A stretch of 64,000 nucleotides of DNA, from contig NZ_JAMBON010000011.1 of NCBI RefSeq assembly GCF_023715655.1, positions 1 through 64,000 of the forward strand, in the 5' to 3' direction. The position numbers and the translations under genes were made by a program. Below, piece after piece: positions 44,865 to 54,885 of the stretch (the stretch's first letter is position 1; each line of letters begins with the position of its first letter). The DNA comes from Oceanobacillus luteolus. Lineage in GTDB: Bacteria > Bacillota > Bacilli > Bacillales > Amphibacillaceae. The notes under the pieces are model-generated. The model was not told the origin of the DNA and made no database searches. It worked only from the letters and a program-made list of their open reading frames with translations.

Positions 44865-45290
44865 CTAGATTCCCTCCCTTATATACCAAAAAACATTATC
44901 ACCATTTCAAGATAAATGCAAGGTGAATTTTGAATATTTTTTATACTTTATTGTAGCTTTTTGTCGATTGCATAGGAAAGTTCAAGAAGTAGCCAAATTT
45001 GAGGTTAAACCTAGTCTTTCCTTAAGTTTTGAACATTGTGATGAACCTATAATCCAGACGTAAAGAACTATATTATAAATATATTACAAATAAATTGTCA
45101 TTTCTGTTTATTTCTCTAATCTTATAGAAAACTTAACAACCTTGTAAGAAACCAATCAGAACGTAGCGTCTATACTATTAAGAACAGGTAAATATGATTA
45201 GGAAGCAATTGGTTTAAATGTGAACAAAGAGGGCTATTACTTTGTTTAGATGACAATTCGGTAATTATAGTCATAAAAGGAGATAGTTTC
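44865..45290. other. divergent intergenic region glgB/pulA
   Basis: No gene is visible in this AT-rich stretch. On the minus strand TTGCAT and TAATGT at 17-bp spacing could serve glgB; on the plus strand TATAGT near 45266 could serve the pullulanase gene. I found neither a clear cre site nor a sigma-E sporulation promoter. Confidence 0.4.
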
Positions 45291-47390
45291 ATGAGCGAAT
45301 ACACGGCATGGATGGATGATTATCATCTCATCACCATTCCAATTGATGAATTGGACCCTTTGAGGAAACAAACCAATAATCCTCCCATTATCTATTGGGA
45401 GAAAAAGCAAACCTATTTTCAAACAGAGTTTATCGAGGAGACATACAGCCACGCAGTGCAAGTAAAACATCATGAAGAGCTCCCAATCGGGGAAGATTTG
45501 GTATTGCTTTGGGGTGAAAAACAAATACCGATCCATCCAAGAAATATCGTCCGTACGAAGGAGTTCGACGAAAGGTTTGCAGTACTGGATGTTGAATTAG
45601 GTCCATTATGCACGGAGCAAGAAGCGGTCTTTCGCGTATGGACCCCAATTGCGACCAGTGTTGAAGTCAATGTCGAAGGAAACCTCTATCCAATGAATCG
45701 TTCTGAAAAGGGAGTATGGACGCTTTCTCTAGCGGGGGACTGGCATGGCTGCAGTTATCATTTTGAGGCCATCATTCATGGTAAAAAGATAAACGTTCAT
45801 GACCCCTATGCAAAAGGCTTGTCGGCCAATAGTGAAACTTCCATACTTGTTGACTTTTCGCGTACCATGCAGCTTGATGAATTTCAAACTCCGATCGAAC
45901 ATCCAGTGGATGCCGTTATTTATGAACTTCATGTACGTGATGCTACTATCCATCCAAACAGTGGAATAGTCAACAAAGGAAAATATTTAGGTTTGACTGA
46001 GAAAAATACGACTACTAAAAACGGCTATTCGACTGGTTTAACTTATATAAAAGAGCTAAGTGTCACACACATCCAACTGCTTCCCATCAATGATTTTGCT
46101 CGAGTATCCGATTTAGAGTCCGAATCCGACTATAACTGGGGATATGACCCACTATTTTTTCAAGTTCCTGAAGGAAGTTACTCTGTTCTCCCTGATAGGG
46201 CAACCGCAAGAATAAATGAGCTGAAGAAAGTGATTCAGGCATTTCATGACGAAGAATTGGGGATAATTCAAGATGTCGTCCTTAATCATGTATTTATTAT
46301 GGAGGAATCAGTTTTTGAGAAGCTCGTCCCAGGATACTTTTTCCGCTATCATGAAAATGGAACTCTCAGTAATGGCACTGGTGTAGGAAATGATTTGGCA
46401 ACGGAACGCAAAATGGTCCGTAAATTTATTCTCGATACAATTGATTTTTGGTTAAGAGAATATAAAGTAGATGGCTTTCGTTTTGATTTAATGGGAAATA
46501 TGGATATAGAGACTATGCAGCAAATAAAAAAACGTTGCCTCAAAGAGAAGCGTACAATTCTGCTGTTCGGTGAAGGCTGGGATCTAGCTACTGCTATTCC
46601 TCGAAATGATAAAGCAATTTCCGCTCATGCGGACCGAGTAAAAGGAATTGGTTTCTTTAACGATTATTTCCGGGACACGTTAAAGGGGAAGTTATTTGAT
46701 GCCCACGATACCGGTTATGTAAATGGGAACGGTCATAATTATGAACGACTTCCAGCACTGCTAAGCGGTGGAACTTTAGTGGAAGGAATGGACCAGCATG
46801 ACATTGGTCAGACGATTAATTATGTAGAATGCCATGACAACCACACCCTATGGGATCGCTTGGCACTTACAAATAAGGAAGATTCTGATACCCGAAAAAA
46901 GATGCACCAACTCGCAACTGCTCTTACTATTTTAAGCCAAGGAGTTCCATTCCTACACGCCGGACAGGAATTTTTCCGGACAAAATACGGAGTTGAAAAC
47001 AGTTATATTTCAGGAGATGCGATTAATCAGTTGGATTGGAGCCGTCGTGAGCTGGAAGATGATAATGTTCAGTTTGTTAAAAAGCTGATTCTATTAAGAA
47101 AAGAGAATCCTGAATTCCGTTTGCGCACGAAGGAAGAAATTTCTAGACGTTTTCATCCATCCAATGAGAATGAGCCCCTATTCAACTTCACTCTTCTAGG
47201 GGATAAGAAGGACTTTGCCATATTCATCAACCCTACAGCTCTTGAAAAACGGGTCAAATTACCAGCACCAGGGAATTGGAAAATTTCCGTATCAAACCTT
47301 TCAAAAGAAAGAACCAATCACTCGGAAATTAGCGGAGAATTTATTACTGTATTAGGTTATGAAGCAGTAGTGTTTGAAAAAAATCGCTAA
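45291..47390 (+). CDS. pulA: type I pullulanase
   Basis: A GH13_14 debranching enzyme of 699 residues that cuts alpha-1,6 links in glycogen or pullulan. The type I signature YNWGYDP is present, along with DVVLNHV, DGFRFDLMG (nucleophile), LLFGEGWDL (acid) and VECHDNHTLWDRL. An N-terminal domain of about 110 residues precedes the CBM48 module, as in B. subtilis AmyX. There is no signal peptide, so it is cytosolic and fits turnover of the glycogen made by the divergent operon. Start ATG is behind AAAGGAG. It has a strong terminator. Confidence 0.95.
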   Translation: MSEYTAWMDDYHLITIPIDELDPLRKQTNNPPIIYWEKKQTYFQTEFIEETYSHAVQVKHHEELPIGEDLVLLWGEKQIPIHPRNIVRTKEFDERFAVLDVELGPLCTEQEAVFRVWTPIATSVEVNVEGNLYPMNRSEKGVWTLSLAGDWHGCSYHFEAIIHGKKINVHDPYAKGLSANSETSILVDFSRTMQLDEFQTPIEHPVDAVIYELHVRDATIHPNSGIVNKGKYLGLTEKNTTTKNGYSTGLTYIKELSVTHIQLLPINDFARVSDLESESDYNWGYDPLFFQVPEGSYSVLPDRATARINELKKVIQAFHDEELGIIQDVVLNHVFIMEESVFEKLVPGYFFRYHENGTLSNGTGVGNDLATERKMVRKFILDTIDFWLREYKVDGFRFDLMGNMDIETMQQIKKRCLKEKRTILLFGEGWDLATAIPRNDKAISAHADRVKGIGFFNDYFRDTLKGKLFDAHDTGYVNGNGHNYERLPALLSGGTLVEGMDQHDIGQTINYVECHDNHTLWDRLALTNKEDSDTRKKMHQLATALTILSQGVPFLHAGQEFFRTKYGVENSYISGDAINQLDWSRRELEDDNVQFVKKLILLRKENPEFRLRTKEEISRRFHPSNENEPLFNFTLLGDKKDFAIFINPTALEKRVKLPAPGNWKISVSNLSKERTNHSEISGEFITVLGYEAVVFEKNR

Positions 47391-47399
47391 GATAGAATC

Positions 47400-47449
47400 A
47401 ATAACAACGATGGGCCGATGTAAGCAACTATCGGCTCATCGTTGTTATT
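47400..47449 (+). terminator. terminator of pulA
   Basis: AATAACAACGATG and its complement, with an inner CCGAT/ATCGG pair, then TTTC. Confidence 0.9.
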
Positions 47450-47610
47450 TCATTCTATTAGTATAATTATCACTCTATCATTACCTATTCATATTTCTGA
47501 ATATTTTAGAATGCGTCTCTTTTTTGATATAATACTTTAATATATTCATTAGTTTTTTTGAGTACATCTTATCATGGCTCTTCTTTATAAGATTTGGGGG
47601 GATTCTAAAA

Positions 47611-48561
47611 ATGAAAAAAATTCGTACCGTCTCTTTAATTGGCTTAGGTGCAATTGGAGCTGCATACGGAAGCAAGTTACATCAATATCTTGGTGATGAT
47701 TTTACTGTTGTTGCGAACGAGGAAAGAATTTCCCGCTATCAACAAAGCGGAATAAAAGTATTGGAGGAAACATATAATTTTCGTTACGAAACACCTGAAA
47801 CAGACAGTGGACCACGCGACTTAGTAATTTTTTCAGTGAAAAATGCAGAATTAAAGCAAGCTATTCAAGAAATAAAGCACCATATCGGCCCTGACACAAT
47901 AATATTATCGCTACTGAATGGGATTTCCAGCGAAGAGGAGATATACGAAGCAACTGAAAATGCACATATCCTTCATAGTATGTGTGTAGGAATCGATGCT
48001 GTACGTGAAAATCAACAGATCCGATTCTCCAGCTTAGGTAAGATATGTTTCGGTTACCGAGAGGATTTTGGGACAGAAGAAGATGCGCAGGCAGTCAAAA
48101 CACTATTTGATGCAGCTGCGATACCTTATGAAATTCCTCAAGACATTTGGCATGCAATTTGGGCCAAATTCATGCTTAACGTTGGTGTGAATCAGGTTTC
48201 TGCAGTAATGCGCGCACCATATGAATACTTTCATAAAGTCCCTTCCCTATACAGCTGGATGGAGGACGCGATGTATGAAGTCGTGGAAATTTCGAAAAAG
48301 GCTGGTGTCGGTCTTACGGATGAGGATGTTAAAAACTTTCGTCCAATACTGCACGCGCTATCTCCTAAGGGGAAAACTTCAATGCTCCAAGATATAGAAG
48401 GAAACAGGAAGACCGAGGTGGAATATTTTGCTGGTACGGTAGTTGAGCTGGGAAAGAAGTATCATGTTCCAACTCCAATTAATGAACAGCTGCTTCGCAT
48501 GATCACAATCATGGAAAAAATGAATGCCCTGGACGTAAAAGCTTCTAGTGTTAACATTTGA
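47611..48561 (+). CDS. panE: 2-dehydropantoate 2-reductase (ketopantoate reductase family)
   Basis: A 316-residue NADPH-dependent reductase with the Rossmann motif SLIGLGAIGAAYGSKL, FSVKNAELKQAI, LLNGISSEE and the C-terminal domain with WAKFMLNVGVNQVSA (catalytic Lys in WAKF) and EVEYFAGTVV. It makes pantoate for coenzyme A. Bacilli often carry several paralogues, so a role with another 2-oxo acid is possible. Start ATG is 8 nt after GGGGGG. It lies 55 nt ahead of ddh and may be cotranscribed with it. Confidence 0.88.
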   Translation: MKKIRTVSLIGLGAIGAAYGSKLHQYLGDDFTVVANEERISRYQQSGIKVLEETYNFRYETPETDSGPRDLVIFSVKNAELKQAIQEIKHHIGPDTIILSLLNGISSEEEIYEATENAHILHSMCVGIDAVRENQQIRFSSLGKICFGYREDFGTEEDAQAVKTLFDAAAIPYEIPQDIWHAIWAKFMLNVGVNQVSAVMRAPYEYFHKVPSLYSWMEDAMYEVVEISKKAGVGLTDEDVKNFRPILHALSPKGKTSMLQDIEGNRKTEVEYFAGTVVELGKKYHVPTPINEQLLRMITIMEKMNALDVKASSVNI

Positions 48562-48616
48562 GGAATCGTTTATTTTTCTGTAGAATGAACCCATAAAATA
48601 ACAAGGAGGATTTTTC

Positions 48617-49603
48617 ATGAGCAATCCAATAAAAGTAGGTATTTTAGGATATGGTAACTTAGGAAAAGGTACGGTAAAGGCTGTGAAACAAACCTCCGAT
48701 ATGGAGATCGTTGCCGTCTTCACCAGAAGAGATCCTGCTTCTCTTGAACTGGAGGATCCATCTATTAAAGCAGTACATATCGATGAAGTTGAAAGTTATA
48801 AAGATAAGATCGACGTTATGATTCTATGTGGTGGTTCGGCAACAGATTTACCAGGACAAGGACCGAAATATACTAAACTCTTTAATACCATTGACAGCTA
48901 TGATACACATGCAAAGATTCCAGAATACTTTGAAGCAGTCGATGAAGCTGCCAAGCAAGGTGGAAATATTTCCATTATTGCTGTCGGTTGGGATCCGGGG
49001 TTGTTTTCCATTAACCGCTTAGTCAGTGAAGCGATTATCCCTAACGGAGAAACATACACATTCTGGGGTAAAGGATTAAGCCAAGGACACTCTGATGCAG
49101 TCCGTCGTGTTGAAGGTGTTAAAGCCGGAGTCCAATATACGATTCCATCAGATGAAGCGATGGAACGGGTTCGCAGCGGAGAAAACCCAACATTAGAAAC
49201 AGCAGAAAAGCATCGCCGTGTTTGTTATATCGTTCCTGAAGAAGGCGCGGATACAAACGAAATTGAAAATACGATTAAAACAATGCCTAACTACTTTGCC
49301 GACTATCAGACAGAAGTTCATTTCATTACGGAAGAAGAACTGAAAAAAGAGCATTCTAAAGCACCTCATGGAGGATTTGTGATTCGCTCTGGAAAAACAG
49401 GTGAGGATAATAAACAGCTCATTGAGTTCTCCCTCAAATTGGAAAGTAATCCAGAATTCACTTCCAGCGTGCTCGTCGCGTATGCTCGAGCGGCACATCG
49501 TTTAAGTAAAGAAGGGGCAGTTGGTGCCAAGACCGTTTTTGACATTGCACCAGGTTACTTATCTCCACGTTCAGCAAGTGATTTAAGAAGAGATCTTCTA
49601 TAG
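48617..49603 (+). CDS. ddh: meso-diaminopimelate dehydrogenase
   Basis: NADPH-dependent single-step route from tetrahydrodipicolinate to meso-DAP, 328 residues. Visible are the N-terminal GILGYGNLGKGTV fold, CGGSATDLPGQGP, NTIDSYDTHAKIPEYF, VGWDPGLFS and the substrate loop GKGLSQGHSDAVRR. In bacilli this gene is scattered; it provides an alternative to the acetylase pathway for lysine and cell-wall precursor synthesis. Start is after AAGGAGG. A strong terminator follows. Confidence 0.96.
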   Translation: MSNPIKVGILGYGNLGKGTVKAVKQTSDMEIVAVFTRRDPASLELEDPSIKAVHIDEVESYKDKIDVMILCGGSATDLPGQGPKYTKLFNTIDSYDTHAKIPEYFEAVDEAAKQGGNISIIAVGWDPGLFSINRLVSEAIIPNGETYTFWGKGLSQGHSDAVRRVEGVKAGVQYTIPSDEAMERVRSGENPTLETAEKHRRVCYIVPEEGADTNEIENTIKTMPNYFADYQTEVHFITEEELKKEHSKAPHGGFVIRSGKTGEDNKQLIEFSLKLESNPEFTSSVLVAYARAAHRLSKEGAVGAKTVFDIAPGYLSPRSASDLRRDLL

Positions 49604-49611
49604 AACAAAAT

Positions 49612-49646
49612 CAAGTACCCGTGTCATGTAAATATGACACGGGTAC
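49612..49646. terminator. bidirectional terminator after ddh
   Basis: A 13-bp perfect stem AGTACCCGTGTCA with its complement between the convergent ddh and methyltransferase genes. Confidence 0.85.
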
Positions 49647-49648
49647 TT

Positions 49649-50254
49649 CTATTTTCGATAGATTAATATCCGCTCATCAGAATCATTTTTATAAAAACAA
49701 TCAATCTTAATTTCTTGTATCAATTCAAAGGCAGTGTTTTTCTCAAGGTAATAGATATAATCTTCATGTGGATAATAAAGAATAATATCTACGGAACGTG
49801 GGTATTCCTCAACAGAATGAAGTATATTATTTACGACCTTTTGAAAGATTTGTACAGAAAACGGATTGAAGAAATAAAATCGATTGTCTCTTTCCGTAAT
49901 TCGATATTCTTCCGCTAAACAAACTAGAAACTCTATGGTGCTGGTACTGTCAGGGAAATTTTTTTTATATTTCTCTAAATTGATCTGAGCGCCTTCAAAA
50001 AATTCATCCTTCATCTCAATACCTTTTACCGATGCTCCAGTGAAATGATGGAGAAAGAAATTAACTCTACCTTTGCCACACCCAAAATCAACGATATGAT
50101 CGTTTTTATCAATAGGGTAGTGTTCTATTAACGTTTCCAATGTTTCATAGGATGTTGGTTCATACGGATTATAATGGGTATTGAACGATGGGGAGACGAA
50201 ACGGTCCTCCCCCGTCCGTATCCCTAGTAACTTATCATATTTATATTGCTTCAT
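49649..50254 (-). CDS. class I SAM-dependent methyltransferase, target unknown
   Basis: A 201-residue soluble protein with the SAM-binding motif IVDFGCGKGRVNFFL (about residues 55-70), the acidic KGIEMKDEFF after beta-2 and FYFFNPFSVQIF in place of the usual motif IV. N-terminal residues (KQYKYDKLLGIRT) are conserved-looking. The start is the ATG after AAGAGACGATGTA; the frame is open 30 codons upstream but without a ribosome site. Neighbours give no clue to the substrate. Confidence 0.8.
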   Translation of the reverse strand: MKQYKYDKLLGIRTGEDRFVSPSFNTHYNPYEPTSYETLETLIEHYPIDKNDHIVDFGCGKGRVNFFLHHFTGASVKGIEMKDEFFEGAQINLEKYKKNFPDSTSTIEFLVCLAEEYRITERDNRFYFFNPFSVQIFQKVVNNILHSVEEYPRSVDIILYYPHEDYIYYLEKNTAFELIQEIKIDCFYKNDSDERILIYRK

Positions 50255-50465
50255 TACATCGTCTCTTTTCATCAATCTATAATGGGAAATACAGAGATTC
50301 AAGACAACAAACAATCGTATTCGAAGCGGAACACTAATTATCATAAAGTCAAAGAATCTTTATCCCAGTCATCAACAACTCGGTATTCATCGGTGAAGAT
50401 ACATGGGTAGAAAATACCTTAAATTCGCAGTCACTGTTACCGCAAGTCCCATCACATAATCCTCA

Positions 50466-51554
50466 TTACACATTTACTTTATGGCTGTTCTCGAAAATTT
50501 CCATTACTTCAACGAGTCTTTTCACACCTTCAACCGGCATCGCATTATAAATGCTCGCACGCATTCCACCAACCGAACGGTGCCCTTTCAACGTCACAAG
50601 TCCTGCAGCTTGTGCTTTTGCTAAAAACTCCGCATCAAGTGCTGCAGTCGAAGTTGCAAAAGGAATATTCATGAGCGAACGGCTTTCTTTTTCTACCGGA
50701 CTTGAGAATAGCTTCGACTGTTCAAGATAACCATACAATATAGCCGCTTTCTCACGATTGAGTTCTTCCATTTTCTTCACACCGCCAAGCTCCTTTAACC
50801 ATTCGAAAACAAGGGAAGCCATATAAATAGCAAAGGTTGGCGGAGTATTGTATAGAGAATTGCTATCACTGTGAGTCTTATAATCCAACATGACCGGGCA
50901 ATTTTTTTTAGCTTTCCCAATCAAATCTTCCCGGATAATAACAAGGGTCAGTCCTGCAGGTCCTATATTTTTCTGAGCACCTGCATAAATGACTCCAAAT
51001 TTCTTCACATCAATAACCTCTGAAAGAATATTCGAGGACATGTCTGCAACAAGTGGAATATCACCTGTGTCAGGTATATCGGAATAAGCAGTACCTTCAA
51101 TCGTATTATTTGTTGTTATATGGATATAATCGTAAACTTGGTCGAATTGTACTTGATCCAGCTTTGGTATGTATGTGAATCCTTTATCCTCACTAGAGGC
51201 AATAACATCAATTTCTCCATATTTCTTTGCTTCTTGTATCGCTTTTTTCGACCAAGAGCCCGTATGGATATATCCAGCCTTCCCCTTTACCATCAAATTC
51301 AATGGTATCATGGAAAATTGAAGTGTTGCTCCACCTTGTAGAAATAGGATTTGATAATTATCAGGAATATCCATCAAATCACGTAAGTCCTTCTCTGCTT
51401 TTTCAATAATGTCGTTAAATAGACTAGATCGATGACTAAGCTCCATTACTGACATTCCAGAATCTGCATAATTCAATAGTTCCGCTTGCGCCTTTGCCAG
51501 CACAGACTGTGGTAAAACAGAAGGCCCTGCTGAAAAGTTGTAGACACGGTCCAT
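50466..51554 (-). CDS. serC: phosphoserine aminotransferase
   Basis: PLP enzyme of serine biosynthesis (also used in pyridoxine synthesis), 362 residues. It has [10 protein letters not shown] at the N-terminus, the MELSHRS motif, [13 protein letters not shown], the PLP lysine in [12 protein letters not shown], and the C-terminal [14 protein letters not shown]. Start ATG lies 9 nt after AAAGGGG. Monocistronic. A 12-bp palindrome overlaps the -35 region of a possible promoter, suggesting an operator. Confidence 0.96.
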   Translation of the reverse strand: MDRVYNFSAGPSVLPQSVLAKAQAELLNYADSGMSVMELSHRSSLFNDIIEKAEKDLRDLMDIPDNYQILFLQGGATLQFSMIPLNLMVKGKAGYIHTGSWSKKAIQEAKKYGEIDVIASSEDKGFTYIPKLDQVQFDQVYDYIHITTNNTIEGTAYSDIPDTGDIPLVADMSSNILSEVIDVKKFGVIYAGAQKNIGPAGLTLVIIREDLIGKAKKNCPVMLDYKTHSDSNSLYNTPPTFAIYMASLVFEWLKELGGVKKMEELNREKAAILYGYLEQSKLFSSPVEKESRSLMNIPFATSTAALDAEFLAKAQAAGLVTLKGHRSVGGMRASIYNAMPVEGVKRLVEVMEIFENSHKVNV

Positions 51555-51594
51555 TCATTCTCGCCCCTTTAGATGAAGTAATATGATTAAATTA

Positions 51595-51606
51595 TGATAA
51601 TTATCA
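51595..51606. promoter_or_regulatory. palindrome in the serC promoter
   Basis: TGATAATTATCA is a perfect 12-bp palindrome 40 bp upstream of serC, overlapping TTGATA (a possible -35 with TATTAC 18 bp on). It resembles Fur-family half-sites without the usual centre base, so the regulator is uncertain. Confidence 0.35.
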
Positions 51607-51700
51607 ACTATTATAAGTAATATAAAGACTAGTTGCAATGCAGCTTAATATCCATTATTTCTATACATCCTTCGCCTACATTACAAAATGTACACCATGT

Positions 51701-52369
51701 CTATGTCAAATTCCAATTAACCGGATGACGACCATTCGCTTTCAGAAAATCATTCGCTCTTGAAAAAGGCTTGCTTCCAAAAAAGCCCCGATTTGCAGAG
51801 AACGGGCTTGGGTGTGGAGATTTAATAATAAGATGCTGCGGATTTGTCAGTAAGGTCTCTTTTTCCTGAGCGTGACGGCCCCAAAGAATAAAGACAACCG
51901 GATCCGATTTTTCATTTACAAGTCCTATCACTTTATTTGTGAAGTTCTCCCAACCTTTCCCCCGATGGGAAGCGGGTTGCTTCTCCCTGACGGTCAGAAC
52001 AGTATTTAATAAGAGTACACCCTCATCAGCCCATTTCTTTAGATAACCATGGTCAGGGGGTTCGATACCTAAATCATCTTGAATTTCTTTATAAATATTC
52101 CTTAAAGAAGGAGGAACCGCCACACCCTTTTGAACGGAGAAACTTAAGCCATGGGCTTGATTAGGACCATGATAAGGATCTTGCCCAAGAATCACAACCT
52201 TCGTCTCTTTATAGCCTGTATAATGTAACGCATTGAATATGTCGTCCATTCCAGGATAAATTGTCCTGCTGCAGTATTCCTCCTTCAGAAATTGTCTCAA
52301 ATTCTGATAATACTCTTTTGAAAACTCCTCTTCCAGTAACGGAGCCCAATCATTGTTTAACACCGTCAT
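51701..52369 (-). CDS. ung: uracil-DNA glycosylase
   Basis: Family 1 UDG of 222 residues that removes uracil from DNA. The water-activating motif [21 protein letters not shown] and the minor-groove loop [17 protein letters not shown] are intact. The start is the ATG 7 nt after TAGGAGG; that site overlaps the stop codon of the upstream small gene, so ung is translationally coupled to it. Confidence 0.97.
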   Translation of the reverse strand: MTVLNNDWAPLLEEEFSKEYYQNLRQFLKEEYCSRTIYPGMDDIFNALHYTGYKETKVVILGQDPYHGPNQAHGLSFSVQKGVAVPPSLRNIYKEIQDDLGIEPPDHGYLKKWADEGVLLLNTVLTVREKQPASHRGKGWENFTNKVIGLVNEKSDPVVFILWGRHAQEKETLLTNPQHLIIKSPHPSPFSANRGFFGSKPFSRANDFLKANGRHPVNWNLT

Positions 52370-52380
52370 CACAATACCTC

Positions 52381-52524
52381 CTAAAACCAATCAAATAGCT
52401 TCCGAATCGAACGGCCAAATATCCGGGGCAGATATAAAATGATTTCCCCAATTGTAAGAATCCAATCAAACCTTTCGATACGGTCCTCTATTTTTCGTTT
52501 CCTCTTTTGCTTCCTTGCTCCCAA
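52381..52524 (-). CDS. small basic amphipathic protein, 47 residues
   Basis: A short gene directly upstream of ung, supported by GGAGGG six nt before a TTG start. The product begins with a very basic stretch (about residues 2-17, ARKQKRKRK and IEDRIERF) and continues with a hydrophobic or amphipathic helix (about 18-40) and a closing FDWF. Its TAG is part of the ung ribosome site, TAGGAGG. A membrane-bound accessory peptide is possible; I do not recognise the family. Confidence 0.6.
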   Translation of the reverse strand: MGARKQKRKRKIEDRIERFDWILTIGEIILYLPRIFGRSIRKLFDWF

Positions 52525-52648
52525 TATATTCCCTCCATTCCTGAGAGTAGTGTAAAACTGTGCGTTTACAGAAAACCAGTTCCTGACCGAATCATTACAC
52601 CTAAATTTCAAACATGCCTCTAATACTATTCAATAGAAGCAATCCGGT

Positions 52649-53263
52649 TCAAATCACCAACTTCCCATCCTCCATTGTATATATCACATCTCCTAACTTT
52701 TCAGCTTCACGTTTACTATGCGTTACGAGAATTATAGGTATCTTCCATTGAGTATGGAGCTCGAGAAGTTGTTGATGAGCAAGATCTCTCGTGTCATCAT
52801 CAAGTGCAGCAAACGGCTCGTCCAACATAAGCAACCTCGGTTCCGTTGCGAGCGCCCGCACTAATGCAACCCGTTGTTTTTCCCCTCCTGAAATCTCATG
52901 GGGATAATATTCTTCCAAATGCTCTATTTGCAGCTCCTTCATAAGTCTGCGGGTGAGCTTTTCGTCTTTCATTCCATATATGATATTTTTTCCTACAGTC
53001 ATATGAGGAAATAAAGCATAATCTTGAAAAAGATAACCGATTTTCCGCCTTTGAATCGGGAGGGAACCGGCAGAGGAAAAGAATGTTTGTTCATTTAATA
53101 AAATATTTCCTGAATCCGGTTGTATAATTCCTGCAATACAATTTAAAAGACTTGTTTTTCCAGAGCCCGATTTCCCGACAAGTACCATGATTTGACTCTG
53201 GAGAACGAATTTAGCTTCCAATTCAAAATGAAACAAACGTTTATTTATATCAACTTGCAACAT
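52649..53263 (-). CDS. modC: molybdate ABC transporter ATP-binding protein ModC-like
   Basis: A 204-residue ATPase with Walker A VGKSGSGKTS, ISGGEKQRVAL, LLMLDEPFAALD and the switch His in VTHSKREAE. It is shorter than E. coli ModC (about 350) because the C-terminal MOP molybdate-binding domain is absent, so transport is probably not inhibited by internal molybdate through this subunit. The start is the ATG after GGGTGGA; GTG and ATG codons at the modB stop are alternatives. Confidence 0.85.
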   Translation of the reverse strand: MLQVDINKRLFHFELEAKFVLQSQIMVLVGKSGSGKTSLLNCIAGIIQPDSGNILLNEQTFFSSAGSLPIQRRKIGYLFQDYALFPHMTVGKNIIYGMKDEKLTRRLMKELQIEHLEEYYPHEISGGEKQRVALVRALATEPRLLMLDEPFAALDDDTRDLAHQQLLELHTQWKIPIILVTHSKREAEKLGDVIYTMEDGKLVI

Positions 53264-53277
53264 ATTATTTCCACCCA

Positions 53278-53955
53278 TCACTTATGAAATCGCTGCATGC
53301 TCCGTTTATTCCACCAATTCAGCCAGAGTAGTGCAACAAATCCTACCATACTAATGATTGTAACCCAAATTCCCGCGGTTGCCATGTCCCCGCTCTCAAC
53401 TGCAAAGTAAATGGCTAAAGGTATGGTTTCGGTCACTCCGGGAACAAAACCAGCCACCATCAACGTTGCACCGAACTCACCTAGGGCACGCGCAAATGTC
53501 AAAACAAGACCCGCCAATAAACCTGGCCAAGCAAGCGGTAAAGATATCGTCCAAAATACACGGATACGAGAAGCCCCCATTGTATAAGCAACCCTTTCTA
53601 AATTGGAGTCATATTGTTGAAATGCCGCTTTTGCGCTCTGAAACATCAACGGAAAGGATACAACAATGGCTGCCAAGACGACAGCATACCAAGTGAATAC
53701 AATTTGTATGCCAAAGAATTCACTCAAGATGTTCCCTAAAAAAGCATTTCTGCCAAAAAGATATAATAAACCAAATCCAACAACCGTTGGCGGTAAGACC
53801 ATAGGTAATAAAAACAATGCTTCTACAACCGTCTTCCCCAAAAAATTCCGCCTAGAAAAAGTCCAAGCAAGGAAAACACCGAGCAAAAATACAATTATCG
53901 TGGCAACACTTGCTGTTTTCAGAGATATCCATAAAGGAAAAAGATCCATATCCAT
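53278..53955 (-). CDS. modB: molybdate ABC transporter permease ModB
   Basis: A 225-residue permease with about five to six hydrophobic segments and the EAA-type loop YTMGASRIRVFWTISLPLAWPG that contacts ModC. LPPTVVGFGLLYLFGR and the ALGEFGATLMVAGFVPG segment are specific to the ModB/CysT group. It overlaps modA by one base (TAATG). Confidence 0.93.
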   Translation of the reverse strand: MDMDLFPLWISLKTASVATIIVFLLGVFLAWTFSRRNFLGKTVVEALFLLPMVLPPTVVGFGLLYLFGRNAFLGNILSEFFGIQIVFTWYAVVLAAIVVSFPLMFQSAKAAFQQYDSNLERVAYTMGASRIRVFWTISLPLAWPGLLAGLVLTFARALGEFGATLMVAGFVPGVTETIPLAIYFAVESGDMATAGIWVTIISMVGFVALLWLNWWNKRSMQRFHK

Positions 53956-54737
53956 TAGGGATTACCTCCAAAGCCATAATGTTTGAACACTTCCTGTGCC
54001 ACATCAGTTTGCAGAAACTGTAAAAAACCTGTAGCTTCTTCTACATGTTCCGAATTCTTTATTACTGCTCCAGGATAAATAATTTGTGTATGTAGGCTAG
54101 AATCTATTGTGGCCACCACGTGTAATTGTTCTGACACTACTATATCACTACCGTATACAAGCCCATAGTCTGCATTTCCCGATTCAACATATGCCATTAC
54201 CTGTCGGACATCCTTTGCAAATACAAATTGGTTCTCCCACTCATCCCATATCTCCAGTTCCATCAACGCTTCCTTAGCATATTCTCCGGCAGGGACACTT
54301 TCCGGGTTTCCTATCGCAATTCGATTTACATCTTCCCAATTAAAATATATTAGATTATCAATAGAAGGAACATCATCCTTATTCGTCACCAGTACTAAAC
54401 GATTTTGTAGGATGTCTTTTCGGGTTTCTTTTATAATGAGGTCTTTTTCTTCTAAGTTATCCATCCAGGTGATATTACTCGATAAAAAAACATCTGCATC
54501 CATCCCTTGTTCCAACTGACGGGCAAGTGTGCCCGACCCACCCAACTGAAAAAGAACTTCGACATCGCTTTCCTTTTCATAAATCTCCTTTAATTCCATT
54601 AATGCATCTTGTAAACTAACGGCAGCCGCAACATTCAATGTTGTCTGCACCTTCCCCTCCCCCGCTTGGGAGCAACTTGTTAAAAAAATTGCAAAGAACA
54701 GCAACCATATATTTAGTCTCTTCAACTCCATCACCAT
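53955..54737 (-). CDS. modA: molybdate-binding lipoprotein ModA
   Basis: A 260-residue solute-binding protein with a signal peptide and lipobox (FLTSC, lipidated Cys near residue 22) that anchors it outside the membrane. NVAAAVSLQDALMEL, FQLGGSGTLARQLEQGMDADVF and AYVESGNADYGLVY are the oxyanion-binding motifs of the ModA/WtpA class. First gene of modABC. The start region has ATG-GTG-ATG in frame; the exact start is uncertain. No molybdenum-cofactor riboswitch is seen upstream. Confidence 0.92.
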   Translation of the reverse strand: MVMELKRLNIWLLFFAIFLTSCSQAGEGKVQTTLNVAAAVSLQDALMELKEIYEKESDVEVLFQLGGSGTLARQLEQGMDADVFLSSNITWMDNLEEKDLIIKETRKDILQNRLVLVTNKDDVPSIDNLIYFNWEDVNRIAIGNPESVPAGEYAKEALMELEIWDEWENQFVFAKDVRQVMAYVESGNADYGLVYGSDIVVSEQLHVVATIDSSLHTQIIYPGAVIKNSEHVEEATGFLQFLQTDVAQEVFKHYGFGGNP

Positions 54738-54885
54738 CGTCGCTTCATTATTTATATACTTTCATTATAAGATTTTTTCTAATTGTTGTAAAAATCATAG
54801 AGCCAAAGAGGAGCGTCAACACTGCAGAATGCATATGAAAAAGCTATAATTGTTTAGAACAGCAAGTATTGGAAGGTGTATACAG

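Noticed and set aside
51595-51606. Confident Fur or PerR box at serC
   Set aside because: The palindrome lacks the 7-1-7 layout with centre base, so only a generic operator is reported.
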